From Cunninghamella blakesleeana (lineage: Eukaryota > Mucoromycota > Mucoromycetes > Mucorales > Cunninghamellaceae): a stretch of 64,000 nucleotides of DNA. A program made the translations under genes and the position numbers. The DNA lies in assembly GCA_017871115.1 (NCBI GenBank), contig JAFCIZ010000006.1:4092001-4156000 (forward strand), given 5' to 3'. The notes beneath the pieces are model-generated. The model had not been told where the DNA came from. It did not search any database and saw nothing but the letters and a program-made list of their open reading frames with translations. Shown here piece after piece: positions 23,401-36,255 of this stretch; within the stretch, counting starts at the first letter, position 1, and each line of letters starts with the position of its first letter.

Positions 23401-25673
23401 TACAACGACAACAGCATCTACTACAGCAACTACAATAACCAATCCATTAATATCATCATCGCCATCAGCAGGTTTAACAGGAGCTGCATCAGCATCATCA
23501 TCTTCATCTTCATTACCAGCACTTGTATCATCCGCTAATGCTAATTCTAGAAGACGATTACGATCAAAATCCAGTACTTTCCATCCACCTAATCGACGTA
23601 TGGTAGATTTAACCTTTCCATCTAGTCCTTTAGCTATTGATTCAAAACTTCAACAAGATTCCCATTATTATCAGCACCATCATCCAAATGGGTTCACCCC
23701 ATTAAATAGTATAGACCTTGAGGCGTTAACAACTACAGCAGCAAAGCAACGTACATCCTTATCATCAGATATCGATAATAATAACATCGGCCATCCACAA
23801 GCCAACCTTGGCATTGGTATAGATATTCCTATTCATGATCAACTAATCGACTCACTTAATTTGGAAGGCCATCTTCATGATAATAACAATAGTACTGATA
23901 TTAATGATATGACAAGTCCATTAAGGATATCAATCAACTCTTCCATGAATGATCAGCAACAACTACCATCGGCTACTGCTGCCACTACTACAACTTCATC
24001 TTCTTTATTGATACATCATAATGATAATGAAAACCATCAATATTATCAACAACAACAACAGCAACAACAACAACAAGAGCGTCACCATGATCTTACTTTA
24101 TCTTCATCAATGGCTGGTCCATTAATATCTAAAGATATGACGACTCCTCATTCTGATCATAATAATAGCAATATTAATAACACTAATGAAATACATGACA
24201 CCAGTGAACTTTCTAATAATACTGCATCAACAAATCAAATAGCTTCGCCAAAACAACCTAATTTGAAATTTAAAATTAGTAATCGAAAGAAAAAAGATAA
24301 GAATAAGCATACTCCCTGGTGGAGCCCTCCTATTAATGTCCTTATTGTAGAAGGTAAGTGTTAAATGATAATATATTATGAATAGGATAGGAAAAAAAAA
24401 AAAAAAAAAAAAAAAAGAATGGATATACTAACATGAATTTATACTATTACTATTTTATTCTATTTTTAAATAAAATAATATAAAATAAAATAGATAATAT
24501 GATTAATCAAGCTATTTTATCAACATGGATGAAAAAACATAAAATTAAATATGAAGTTGCAAGTGATGGGAAACAAGCTGTAGAAAAATGGAAAAAAGGT
24601 GGATTTCATCTTATTTTGGTAAGTTTTTATTATTATTATTATTATTATCAAATTTTAATTTACTTCATTTATTTATTTAACCAACAAAATATATTTATTT
24701 ATATATTTGTTATTATTAGATGGATATCCAATTGCCAGTGATGAGTGGTATTGATGCAACTAAAACAATAAGGGAAATAGAAAAAGATAAAAAAATTGGT
24801 GTGCTACCAAGTAAATGGGACCATGTTGATAATGGAATACCAAAACAAGGAGATGCACTTACTAATGATAACACAACGACAACTATTCATGTTACTCAAG
24901 AAAATAAGGGTCATAATGATATGGCTACTAGTACTACTACTGCTACTACGACTACAATAAATACAACCAACCCGACTTCATCCTCTAATAATAAGGAAGA
25001 AGTAGAAGAATCAGTATTAACAGCGACAGCTACAGCAGCTGCTTTCCAATCACCAGTTATTATTGTAGCACTGACAGCCTCATCACATGAATCAGATCGA
25101 CAAGCAGCCTTATCAGCAGGATGTAATGATTTTTTGACTAAGCCCGTTAGTTTAGAATGGTTAGAAAAGAAAATCATGGAATGGGGTTGCATGCAAGCGT
25201 TAATTGACGTTGAAGGTTGGAGACAATGGAAAAGAATTACCCAACATTCACCCTCTTCTTCTATTACTCAAAAAACACCCATGGCTACTGCTACGACGAA
25301 TTTGCCATCAATCACTCCCTCTTCCGCATTATCCACAGTAACACTACCATCATCACCTACTGATACTACTACTACTACTATTACAACAGCACCTCCTAAT
25401 AATGCATTAGATAGGACATCTTCTCATTCAAATAATAGTAATAATAATCAATCGATTCCTCTTTCTCACACACATCACCATCACAACCAACATCATCATC
25501 ATCATCATAAAAGAAAAGAAGAATTAGAATCGGTCCCTCCTACCCTAATTAGCAATAATAATGATATTAATAGTAATCATGGTCATGGTATTATTTTACA
25601 AGGTGCTTCTACATTAATGAATAAGCGAGTGTCTATGAAAACAAGAATGGTTTTACGTGGAGTAGACTCATAA
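20418..25673 (+). CDS. SSK1: Ssk1/Mcs4-type response regulator with membrane pseudo-kinase half
   Basis: The terminal phosphorelay regulator that controls the MAPKKK of the HOG/SAPK osmostress pathway. The exons are 20418-21818, 21893-24353, 24494-24618 and 24720-25673, giving 1646 aa. The C-terminal receiver (about 1280-1490) is typical of the family: PINVLIVEDN, the phospho-acceptor Asp in MDIQLPVMSG (residue 1331), ALTASS, CNDFLTKPV and the hallmark WGCMQALIDVEGW. A Thr-rich insert of about 85 residues separates helix 3 from strand 4. The N-terminal part has a cluster of hydrophobic segments (about 110-290) and a DHp-like helix pair with HELLSPCSLPVP but no H-box. An ATPase-like block (GDESAIKYGLMI plus LLRNIMEGCTPG) lacks nucleotide-binding glycines. 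Long Ser/Thr/Gln/Asn-rich linkers fill the middle. Confidence 0.88.
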
Positions 25674-26691
25674 AAATTAAAATGTATGGTGTATATATAT
25701 TTGAGGAGGTACTAAAAGGAAGAAAAAAAGGGGAAGATAAAAACAATATATTACAACTCTCACACACACAAACATATATATATACAATACAATGACAATT
25801 TATTCTATTAAAAAAAAAAAAAAAAAAACTTGGCTTATTGTGTACACATGGTAAAATGGAATTATTTTATTTATTTGTATTTAATAAAATTATGGTAATG
25901 ATAATAACTCTGTTATATTTATATTAATTTACTTTTTTATATTATAATTATTTTTCCTTATTTTAGTGAATTTTTATCATTTTTTATTAAATGGATTTAC
26001 TTGTGATATGATCACACGCATATACAGTAAATTATGGATTGGGAACTCTTTTTATAGTATTAGTATTATTATTATTATTATTATTCAAAAATGCATGTAA
26101 CTATTATTTTATTTTTTGGTAAACTTTTATTTATTAAAATTAAAAATATGTATATATAAAAAGTGACAGATAAGAAAAAAAAACTTTAAATTTAATATTT
26201 TATATTGACTGATTAATGCAAAAAAAAAAAAAAAAAAAAAAAAAGGAAGAGAGAGAGAGATGGTTATATATAAAAGGATTAAGTTAATAAAAAAAAAAAA
26301 TGGATGAACAAGTTAATAAAGAAATAAATAGTCGATACACACTTTTTAAAAAAAAGGGGGGGGGGAAGATAAAATAAAGAAAATGGGAGAAAAGTTTAAA
26401 AAAATAAGAGAAAAAGAAAAACATTAAGGAGGAAAAAAAAAAAAAAAAGAGAACAATAAACTTTAAGCGAAAATGAAAAAAGATGATATTTTACTTTTTT
26501 TATTCTTTCTTCCTTTTTCCTTTCCTTTCCTTTTTCTTTTCCTTTACTTTACTTTTTTTTTTTTTTACAAACTAAAATCACCCTTTCCTTTCCTTATTAT
26601 CCTTTAAATTTTATTTTATTTAAAATCAATCATTTTTTATTATTCTTTCCTTTTTATTTCCCATTCCTTCATTTTTATATTATTTTATTTT
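25674..26691. other. Intergenic, homopolymer-rich
   Basis: 1.0 kb of A-runs (A24 at 26220-26243; A18 near 25811), a GA-repeat, a rare G9 run at 26355-26363, and a C/T-rich leader (26510-26690) before the next start. No gene is seen. Confidence 0.55.
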
Positions 26692-28008
26692 ATGATGACA
26701 CCAAAAACTTATACACAACAAAGAGCAGTATTAAGACCTAATCGAAACGTAGCCTTTTTTGATGATGATGATTTTATTGAAGATGATATGCAATCCAATC
26801 ATGATAATGCAGATATTTATTCTCTAACTGAAGATGATGGTAGTTCTATGCATTCCATCCTTACAAATACTGATACTTTAGTCTTGGCTCAATTTTTAGC
26901 AAATACTGGTCCTGAAGAATTTATGAAACCAACTAAACAGCAACAACAAAATCCTCAATTTCATCGTGCTTCACGCCTTTTTAATAAATTACGTAAAAAA
27001 GGTGGTAATGTCTTTTCAAATTTACAACAGCAACAACAACAGCAACAAACGAACAATAATAGTAAGAGATATACAAATAGTAATAGTATTCGTTCAATGA
27101 AATCACAACAATCTAACCAAGAAAAAAAGAATTATATTCCTTTACCTGTTTATCAACCACCCTTATCATCACCACAACCTACTGCTACAACTAAAACAAA
27201 TAATCAACAGCACGAACCTATTACTATCAAACCATCAGTCTCTACATCCTCTTCTACATCTACATCTTATCACCGCCGTCAAAAAAGAAATTTATCCATT
27301 TCATCCTCATCTTCATCTCATCATATAGCTTTAAGAGATTCTGGTATATATAGTGAAACTTCAGAAAAAGGGGATGATTTACCACCCCCATTACCATCTC
27401 CGCCTATGATTCCATCTAAATCTTATTATCGCCTTCAACAACAACAACAACAAAATCATCAACAACCAAAAAGACCAGCACCTTTACCACCAGCTATTGC
27501 TTCAGCTGCCATCGCTTCAGCTACTACTAATACATCTGTCGATCAATATACTTCTATGGATCACTCCTCTATTTTAAATCAAAGAAGAAAATCAATCGGA
27601 AAACACCCTATTCCTTCGGCTGCATTAAAAAGAAAATCTATTACAAGAATAAGACATATTCAAGTACAAACGGATAATAACAGTTATAGTAAAGACGATG
27701 GTAATAATAACGGTAATAAAAGTAATAACAGTAATGTATGTCAGCATTGTCACCAAGCTTTCCTTCATAAGAATGACAATGATGAGTATAATGGAAAAAG
27801 AAGAACAAGCTGTCCATCTATTTTACCTACTGGGCAATTATTATCAACAAATAATAATAATAATAATAATAAACAATTGGATGCTAAAGATGCTATGCAA
27901 TTATTATCTATGATTGAACAATTAAAATTACAATTGGCTGAAGAACAAAAATCAAGATTATTATTAGAACAAACCATTCAAAGACAACTTAATGGGAATA
28001 AATTGTAG
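26692..28008 (+). CDS. Unrecognised low-complexity protein with C-terminal coiled coil
   Basis: Single exon, 438 aa; I do not recognise a named family. The N-terminal third has an acidic start (FFDDDDFIEDDM) and a short conserved-looking motif, LVLAQFLANTGPEEFM. That motif resembles the 'LA.FL..T.P' element seen in several fungal scaffold-type proteins, and it precedes a basic patch (RASRLFNKLRKKGG). The middle is Gln/Ser/Pro-rich with PPLPSPPMIP and RPAPLPPA, which are possible SH3 ligands. Near the end are a CQHCHQAF pair and a heptad-rich coiled coil (LLSMIEQLKLQLAEEQKSRL). An adaptor role is plausible but unproven. The uninterrupted 1.3-kb frame supports a real gene. Confidence 0.65.
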   Translation: MMTPKTYTQQRAVLRPNRNVAFFDDDDFIEDDMQSNHDNADIYSLTEDDGSSMHSILTNTDTLVLAQFLANTGPEEFMKPTKQQQQNPQFHRASRLFNKLRKKGGNVFSNLQQQQQQQQTNNNSKRYTNSNSIRSMKSQQSNQEKKNYIPLPVYQPPLSSPQPTATTKTNNQQHEPITIKPSVSTSSSTSTSYHRRQKRNLSISSSSSSHHIALRDSGIYSETSEKGDDLPPPLPSPPMIPSKSYYRLQQQQQQNHQQPKRPAPLPPAIASAAIASATTNTSVDQYTSMDHSSILNQRRKSIGKHPIPSAALKRKSITRIRHIQVQTDNNSYSKDDGNNNGNKSNNSNVCQHCHQAFLHKNDNDEYNGKRRTSCPSILPTGQLLSTNNNNNNNKQLDAKDAMQLLSMIEQLKLQLAEEQKSRLLLEQTIQRQLNGNKL

Positions 28009-28015
28009 ATTTCTC

Positions 28016-28047
<32 letters not shown>

Positions 28048-29651
28048 ATTACTATTATTATTACTACTATTATTATTACTTTATTACTATTATTATTATA
28101 TTATTATTATTATTATTATTATTATTACTTAGTATGACTATTATTACTTTATTATATATATATATATCTTATTCTTATTACCATTAGTTAGTATTATTAT
28201 TATTTATAAAATATATATATATATTTTTATATAGTATGGTCTTATTCAACTTTGATGTATATTTTTTTTATTTGATAACTCCTTACTCTAATCTTCACTC
28301 CCATTCATTCTTAAAACACGCCCGCTCACTCACACACACACTTACCACTTTTTTATATATAAAAATTTGATTGATTTGATTTATTTATTTATTTATTATA
28401 TATCAACTCCTTATTATCATATATTATTTTTTTTCACCTTTACAACCCTCGATGTTCCCGATTCACTTCCTTCTTTCTTCCCCCCTTTTTTTTCTCTTAA
28501 TCTATTTTATTATATAAATAAATAACCGAAAGTTATAATTTAAACTCTTTTTTTAAGTTTGATTAGTTATTCTTATTCCATATTAATATATTATTTTTAT
28601 TTTTGATAATACCATAAAATTATTAAAATAGAAATTGATGTACATATTCATAAATAAAATATATTAAAATTGATTGTATTTATATATACTATAGTCGATG
28701 AGGGTACGTGCGGTATATACATTACAAGTTATAGATAGAAAGACTTAAAAAAATAAAACGAATTGAGTGAAAAGAACCCTTTTTGATCTTTTGATCTCAA
28801 TCTCTCTTCTATTTTTTTTTTTTTTTTACTCCTGATCTACTTTCTTTCATTCTTGACATCTGTGTTTAAACCTTTCTATCTTGACATTTATCAACAGAAA
28901 ATGGAAATGAAGGTCCATCTTTTTCTTTCTATTTCTTTCTCTCTCTCTCCTATATATTTATATAGTAATAACGAACACATGTTTAAATTATATTGAATTT
29001 AACAAATGCATTCATCTTTTTATAATAATATATATTTTTTTTTGGCTTTATTATGTAAATAATGTCTGCCAATATTTTTTTCCCAGACCACGGGAAAAAA
29101 ACAAAATGCGTATTTAATATATATTTATATTACTTTCTTGATACAAATTGTGGGATAATTTTATAGATTCCTGTTTTTACAACTGTTTTCATAAAAAAAA
29201 AAATAGAAAGGATTTCTTTTATTTTTTAAAGTAATGTAAAGGGTAAAATGAAGCTTTTTATATTATAAATTTACTATCCTAACATAATAAAAAGTATAGA
29301 TTAAGAATAAAAAAGAAAAGTGATGATAAGGATAGGGTAATATTAAATATTACATGTGTATAAATGTGTATATATTATATAAAAAAGAAACTTAAAAAAA
29401 TATGCCTTGAATAATATATATTTTTAAATCAAATCAACTTTAATAAAGCTTTATTAAAACAAGGTTTATAATATTAAAAAGATGTACGTACAAGATCAAA
29501 TAAACTCTTTTTAAAAAAAAATCAATATATATGAAAATTACTAGATATCGTATAAAAGTAATAATACTAAAAAAATAATTAAAATAAAAAGGCAAATAAA
29601 ATTAAAAAACTACGTAGTAAAAAAAAGGGGGTTTGGGAATAATTATATTTT
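28009..29651. other. Convergent intergenic, triplet repeats
   Basis: 1.64 kb between the coiled-coil gene (+) and the Ppz gene (-). The first 120 bp are (TTA)n and the remainder is AT-rich with pyrimidine-rich segments (28280-28480). No RNA gene or open frame is convincing. Confidence 0.55.
28016..28130 (+). repeat. Interrupted (TTA)n microsatellite
   Basis: Over 30 imperfect TTA/CTA units directly after the stop codon of the upstream gene. It probably lies within its 3' UTR. Confidence 0.85.
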
Positions 29652-31182
29652 TTAATCTTGTATGGATGATGATAAAGATGCCATTGGAGGACTATTAGAT
29701 AAACCATTACATAAAAAAAAATAAAAAAAATAAAAGATACAAAAAATCACTTAATATATATTCATTCTTCATCCATTAATTTTATTTTTTATTCTTTTTT
29801 TATCATTCTTTTTATTAAAATTCAATATATACATATATATATATATATATATATGTATTACCTTGAATGCCTTCCTTGGTTTGGTACAGGAATAGGAGAT
29901 TCTTTTGCTGTATTCATGGGAGCCAATTTTGTATGAGTGGAAACCATTTGATCAGCTGGTGTTAATAGTTCAAAGCTACAAAGTAAATCTTCATTGACAC
30001 TCATAATGGCACCAAAATTATCAAATTCACCACAATAGTTAGGAGCAGAAAACACTGTTACCAATGTACGGTCATTAAAAAATTCATACCCGTCTTCTAC
30101 AACCATATGAGCCCGACAGACCAAGTCCAAATCATGAGTAGCTAAGAATTCATTGACAATCTTTTTACCAAAACAATATGAGACACCACGTTCATTTTCT
30201 TCCCATTCATGTGCTGTTTCCAAAGGGTCTGACCATAGTAAATCATTCAATAATCCATATTCTGGTACATCAGTAGGACGCATGATATTACGTACATCAT
30301 CCATTGTTTGTAACGAAGGTGATAGTCCACCATGAACACAAAATATTTTTCCTGCTACCAATGCTGCAATAGGTAAAGTATTAAATACATCGATAAAAGT
30401 TTTCCATATTTTAACATTTGTTCTTCTTTTACATTCATCATAAAATCCATAAACTAGAAATAGAAATCATAGAGGGAAAAAAAAAGAATATTGATTGTTA
30501 ATTACTTTTTTCTTAAAAATCAAATAAAATAAATTGATAATATATATGGTATAATTCTTATTTTACCTCTAGTAACAGATCCTAGTATATTCATATATAA
30601 TAAAAAAATATATAAAAAATTGAATTTTTTTTAAAAAGAATATATAAAATACATTTTTATATTATTATTATTATAGTTATATATATTACCACTTTCATGA
30701 TTTCCTCTTAGTAAAAAAAAAGTTTCAGGGAATTTGATCTTGTAACAAAATAATAATAGAATTGTCTCTAAACTTTGTTTTCCACGATCTACATAATCTC
30801 CCAAAAACAAATAATTTGCATCGGGTGGGAATCCGCCCTATATTAAAATAAAATTAAAAAAAAAGGATGGCATAAATAAATGAACTATTCTATACTATAT
30901 ATATAAAAGCATCATTACCATTTCAAATAAACGGATTAAATCATGATATTGACCATGGATATCTCCCAAGATTTTTACAGGTGGATTTAATTCTAATAAG
31001 CTCTAAGAAAAATAAAAATAGAAATAATAAAGAGGAATTGAGATAATAGTCAGTTGCACTTGGTTCATGTATATATATTTATATATATGCACATGTTAAT
31101 CTATGTATATAACCTATCTACTCTTTTATTTTATACCGCATTAATTCTTTAATAATAATAATAATATTATTATTATCTTCCT

Positions 31183-31226
<44 letters not shown>

Positions 31227-31877
31227 ATGTGTCTTCTTTTCATCACCTCCTCCTCTTCCTCAATCTCCTTCCTATCCTTATTATTTTATTTTACAATTTC
31301 CTTTTCCAAATATATAATATGTATACTTTACAGGTTGACTTAAGAAGATATCTTGAACGGCACGACAAATAGCCACGATTTCCGAATTTTTAAAGCAAAT
31401 TGATTTTGATACTTTCCCACTTTTCCCCACTTCTATTAAACGATCAATACATTCATCGATATCTAAATTTCTTCCTACAGACCGCATTGAAGTTGCTGTT
31501 AACTGATTTTGTGAAGTAAAAGTAAGCTGATTTAAATCTTGATCTTCTACACTTGTTGCTAACTGTTGCTGTTGTGGCCACATATCACCACTATCTCTTT
31601 TTTTTCTTTGTGAAGCTTCATTATTTTTAATATTGTTGTCATTAGTAGTAGTGGTAGTAGTATTATTATTAGTATTATTGGTTTGCGTTGGTATTTGATT
31701 AGGAAAAGTAGATTGAGTGTTATTATCGCTAAGATTGGCTGATTGGCGTTGGAGACTTGAATTTACCAGTATAGAATTAATAGAAGTAGCTGTATTCACA
31801 GAATATTCATTATCTCCAGTATTTGATCTTATAATACTTGGTCTATTCTTTTTCTTTTTTGATGAAGTGTTTCCCAT
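29652..31877 (-). CDS. PPZ1: Ppz-type serine/threonine protein phosphatase
   Basis: A PP1-like phosphatase of the fungus-specific Ppz group, which controls monovalent-cation homeostasis and cell integrity. The exons are 31877-31332, 31002-30919, 30837-30690, 30581-30567, 30453-29862 and 29691-29652, giving 474 aa. It begins [10 protein letters not shown], a myristoylation signal plus basic patch, followed by a Ser/Asn/Thr-rich tail of about 125 residues typical of Ppz. The catalytic domain carries [52 protein letters not shown] and [11 protein letters not shown], so all metal and phosphate ligands are present. Exon 4 is just 15 nt. Reading through the last intron would end the protein three residues later (HSR), while splicing adds [13 protein letters not shown]. 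Confidence 0.93.
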
Positions 31878-33618
31878 TCTTATTAGTTGGATTAAAAAAT
31901 AAAAAATAAAATTTCACAAGAAATATATATATGTATATGGCGATTGAATTATATTTACACAAGAAAAAAAAAATATTATGCTAAATATAATATAATAATG
32001 GATTGTACTTAATAAGAAAAAATATATATTTTTTCAAGTAAAAGTAAAAAAATATTGGTATATGATATTTATATGTGAGAATAAAAGAGAATGTGAACAA
32101 AAAAAAGAAAAATACGTAAAGGAAGGGAGTAAAGTGAAAGAAAGAGAAAAAAAAGATTTTAACTCGTTTTGCTTTAAAATTATTATATCACGTGGTTGAC
32201 TTTGAATTATATTTATATGAGAATATTTTTTATTTATTTACATATTGTGTTATTAAAACTTTACTGGGTCAAAAGTTTGTTCTTTTTTTTTTTTTTTTGC
32301 CATCATATTAATATTACTATAGTTATTATAATCATTATTATTCAATTGAGTATACCTTTTATGTATCATGAATGGATGGGGTTTTTTCTTTTTTTTTAGA
32401 TCCGTACTACTAAAAAAGACTCCTCAAATTCCGAATTTTTTTTGAACCCTCGGTAAACATACTTCTTGAATAATATTAAGAATAAAATGAGAGGAAGATG
32501 TCATTATATAAGTATTAGTGCGCTTCTATTAGTATAACTAATATAATAATATTAAATAATTAGTATTTAAAAAAAAAAATTGGCATAAATAGATCAACTT
32601 AAATTTTAAATCAAGTAACACAAAAAAACATTTCAGAAGTGAAACTTATAAAGACATAATATATGTACATACATTTAAAAAAATGAAAGATCACTATATA
32701 TGGATATGACCTGACATTATCATCTCTGCATCAATTAAAAAAATTAAATTAAATCAAATTAAACTATGAACATAGAAAAGAGATATGTTAAGAAAATAAA
32801 CAGGGTTTTTCTATGTGTATGTACTGACAAAATGTAATAGCAAATTTATAATGGATTTATAAAATGAATATATATGCGGATTTCTTCAAGGTTTTTTTTT
32901 ATATAAAATAAAATTATGACGCATTTACTTAAAAGTCTAAAAAAAAGTGGATCAAAAAATGTATTAATTGAAATCCCGCTTTTTTTTTAAAAAAAAATTA
33001 AAATTTCGCGAAATTATTTTCTCCTCTCTCCCTTTCTTTTTTTTTTAATATAAAAAATAAATCTAAGATTTCATAAATTAAATATTAAGTTTTAAACAAG
33101 TAAACAAACGAAATTTAATAACTAACTAAGATGAAAAGATAAGATTTATTAGCCAAATAAGGATAAAAAGAAAAAAAGAGGATACGTAGGAAAACAGGTC
33201 TTTGTGGGTACTCTTTGTCTCAAAAAGTTATTGCTTTTATAATAATAAAAGTAATTGGTAAATGAATTTTTTATTTAACAACTGCATCCAAATGCATCAT
33301 AAAACATTATTTAACAAATAAATACCATACACCAATTTTTTTAGTAATTTTTTTTTCATTATTATTGCGCTTATAAAAATAATTCATTATTTATGCAACG
33401 CAGAACAAATATATATACATATATATTTTTATGCATGATAAAATTAAGTAGATTTTCAGGCAAACGAAAAAAACCATTTCTAGTCTACTATTATAATTCT
33501 ATATTAAAAAAAATATATGGCGAACACAATGTTTAGTAAATCATTATTCGTATTTTCTCTCTTGGTTCGAATAATGATAGCAATCCTGAATCTGGAGAAT
33601 ATCCTACTTCATATTTAC

Positions 33619-33656
<38 letters not shown>

Positions 33657-35218
33657 TTAACTTACTTTTCTTAATCAAACTATTAATTTCATTTTTTGTG
33701 ATTGATGTCATTCTAGGTTTGACAACTCGTAAATCATTTAATACTAAAAATTAAAACTTTTACTCAATCATCATACCAACTCTACATATTTTTATTAACT
33801 AGCCCAAGTTTTTAGCTATAACTCAAACAATATTTCCAACTTGTAACTTTTCAATTGAATAGTGGCCGCTTACTTTGAAATGCTAGGTAACAAATTGCGA
33901 ACTAAGAATTTTGGAGACGTGACTCGGTAATAGATATAGATCTAGGGATACGCCGAAAAAAAAAAATAGCAACTTTATGATATGCCATCTCTTAATGGAA
34001 AACAAACACTATCAAAGATGTATATATTCAGCAATGATAATAAATGTAAAATAACAGAATTTGGGTATATACAATTAACAATAAAACGAAAATATTATGA
34101 AAATTACTACAGAATCCATTAAGAACTTTACTAATAAACCTAATATATTCCTTTACTTGTATTATATTACCATATTCTTTAAAATTCTCGGTAAGCATAC
34201 TAAACATTAATAAAAAAAAGAATTTCAACTCCATTTCAACCATTTTTTGAATGAAAATGAGATAGCGTTGCTGCAATCAATTTTTAGTCAAAATTTCCTC
34301 TATAAAATAATAATAATAATAATAATGATTTTATGCAACTACTCTTTATAAAAAATCCCTCACAATATATATTTACCGTTGTACATAATAAACTTTGATA
34401 TAAAAATTAATAAATAAATGAAAAATAATAAATATATAAATGTCAAAGTATTAATAACTACCGTTTACCCTTACATAAATCAGAATTAAGTTTGCTATTT
34501 TAATAAATTAAAACTTACACTTTTTTTATTTGATGATAATAATAAAGGTCAGAAATGAGGGGCAGAATAAATATATTAGTGATAAGCTTACATAAAAAAT
34601 GTTTGCATTTATTTTTTCTTATGGATAAAAACAAATTTTACTAAAAACGTACTTAGTTTTATACAGAAAATCGTAACATAAATATATTTTATAATATATC
34701 CTTGAAAAATAATAATAATAGTAATAATATAAAATAAGGAAATATCTCATGCGTTAATAATAGTAATCATCAAAATTAATTAAGGGATTAAATATGATCA
34801 GTTAAATTATGTATGTATAAAAAGATGTCAAAGTAGAAGATAGAAAAAAAAATTAGGTAATACAACATTGTACAACAACAATATGTTTTTTAAACTTTTT
34901 TTATAAATCATACCCTTTGGCTTCATCACTGGGTTGGTTACTTTGGGGAAAACTTAAGCTTTTAAAGTATAAATATGTACCTTTGATTATACAGATATTT
35001 TTTATATTTTATTTGTTGTTTTTTTTTAAAAAAAATAGCGTTGCTAAATGATTATTTTCATTATTATTATAATTGAACACGCATAAAATATTAAATAAAC
35101 TATACTTCATTCAAAGGACCTCTTTTAAAACAAAAATTAGCTATACCCAAAAAGGAACTTCAACTCCGAAGGTTCGACTCTTTTTTTTAAAAAAAGTACA
35201 GAAAAATAATAAAATAGA

Positions 35219-35250
<32 letters not shown>

Positions 35251-36255
35251 CATTAAAAATATATATCTGCTTATTTTTTATTTTATTTTTTTAATGATTC
35301 ATATTTTCCATTATAATTATACTACTATAGGCAAATAAAATATAAATATGATATAATAAGAAGTAGTATAATACATAGGATATTGATAAGGTATTGCCTC
35401 ATTTGAAAAGTTTATATCGATTGCGTGTGTAGTACGTACGTATATTGAATCTTTTATAAACAAATTTTATGTAATACAAAAAACATGTATTTTTGGAAAA
35501 AAAAAAAAAAAGAAACAATTTTCAATTTGAACGAAACATAAAATTTAGATACAAGTTCGCAATTATATGCTCACGACAATATATATATTTAAGAAACTTA
35601 TTAAATAGTTGTATTGTAATTTTTTTATTGAGCATATGTAATATAATATGTAAACTATACTCAATTTAGTTTAATTCATAAAAAGAACTTCTTTGAGAAG
35701 AACTTTTATTATAAAAAAACCCATTTCCAGTTCTACATATTTATTTATAGAAAAAAAATCATTTTTCTAGTCATTTTTTTGTTTCTCGTTTTATAAATGA
35801 ATCTGCATTATATATATATATATATATATATATATACTATATAGATAACTACTCGATATTTTTCGTACACATTCAATTTTTTTTTAAAAAAACACAAGTG
35901 TAAATATAAGAATTGATGAATTTTTTAAAAAAATTTGATTAAAATTTTTAACTATATTTTCTATAAATAATACACAAGTATTAGAATTATTTACACCGCT
36001 CATATTAAAAAAAAAAAGTATTAAGATTTCTTTAATGCTTGTGTAATATTGATAGCACTCTATAGCATTCGCATTAGAATTAAAAAAAATTCTTGATCAC
36101 AAAACATTTAACTTTTTTTATATGTAAAGATTTTTTTTTTTGAAATTAATCGTAATTTGTTTATCCGAGTTCACCTATATAAATAGTTGGAAAAATCAAA
36201 TGATAATAATAATAAAAACACCTTTTCATTTCAGAAAAATACATAAAACAAAATC
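31878..36255. other. Gene-poor AT-rich region
   Basis: 4.4 kb without a convincing gene. It holds a CACGTG E-box at 32189-32194 (about 310 bp upstream of Ppz), (TA)n at 33623-33654, 35222-35243 and 35811-35836, and T(n)A(n) tracts at 32980-32998, 35021-35037, 35181-35197 and 35879-35891. There is an AATCCCGC motif copy at about 32970. A less AT-biased island at about 33840-33960 is followed by an 82-codon minus-strand frame (34028-34276) of uncertain meaning. It ends with the TATA-type promoter of the secreted-protein gene. Confidence 0.55.
36176..36186 (+). promoter_or_regulatory. TATA box of the secreted-protein gene
   Basis: TATATAAATAG lies 70-80 bp upstream of the start codon, with a GC-bearing flank (CCGAGTTCACC). 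It is a consensus TATA element, uncommon among the other promoters here, and suggests inducible, high-level transcription. Confidence 0.6.

Noticed and set aside
35138..35188. tRNA-like signals: TTAGCTATACC followed by GGTTCGACTC and a T8 run, resembling A box, B box and pol III terminator
   Set aside because: The spacing from the putative U8 to T54 is about 35 nt, where a tRNA needs about 46, and no acceptor or anticodon stem can be drawn. At most it is a decayed or fortuitous pol III-like element.
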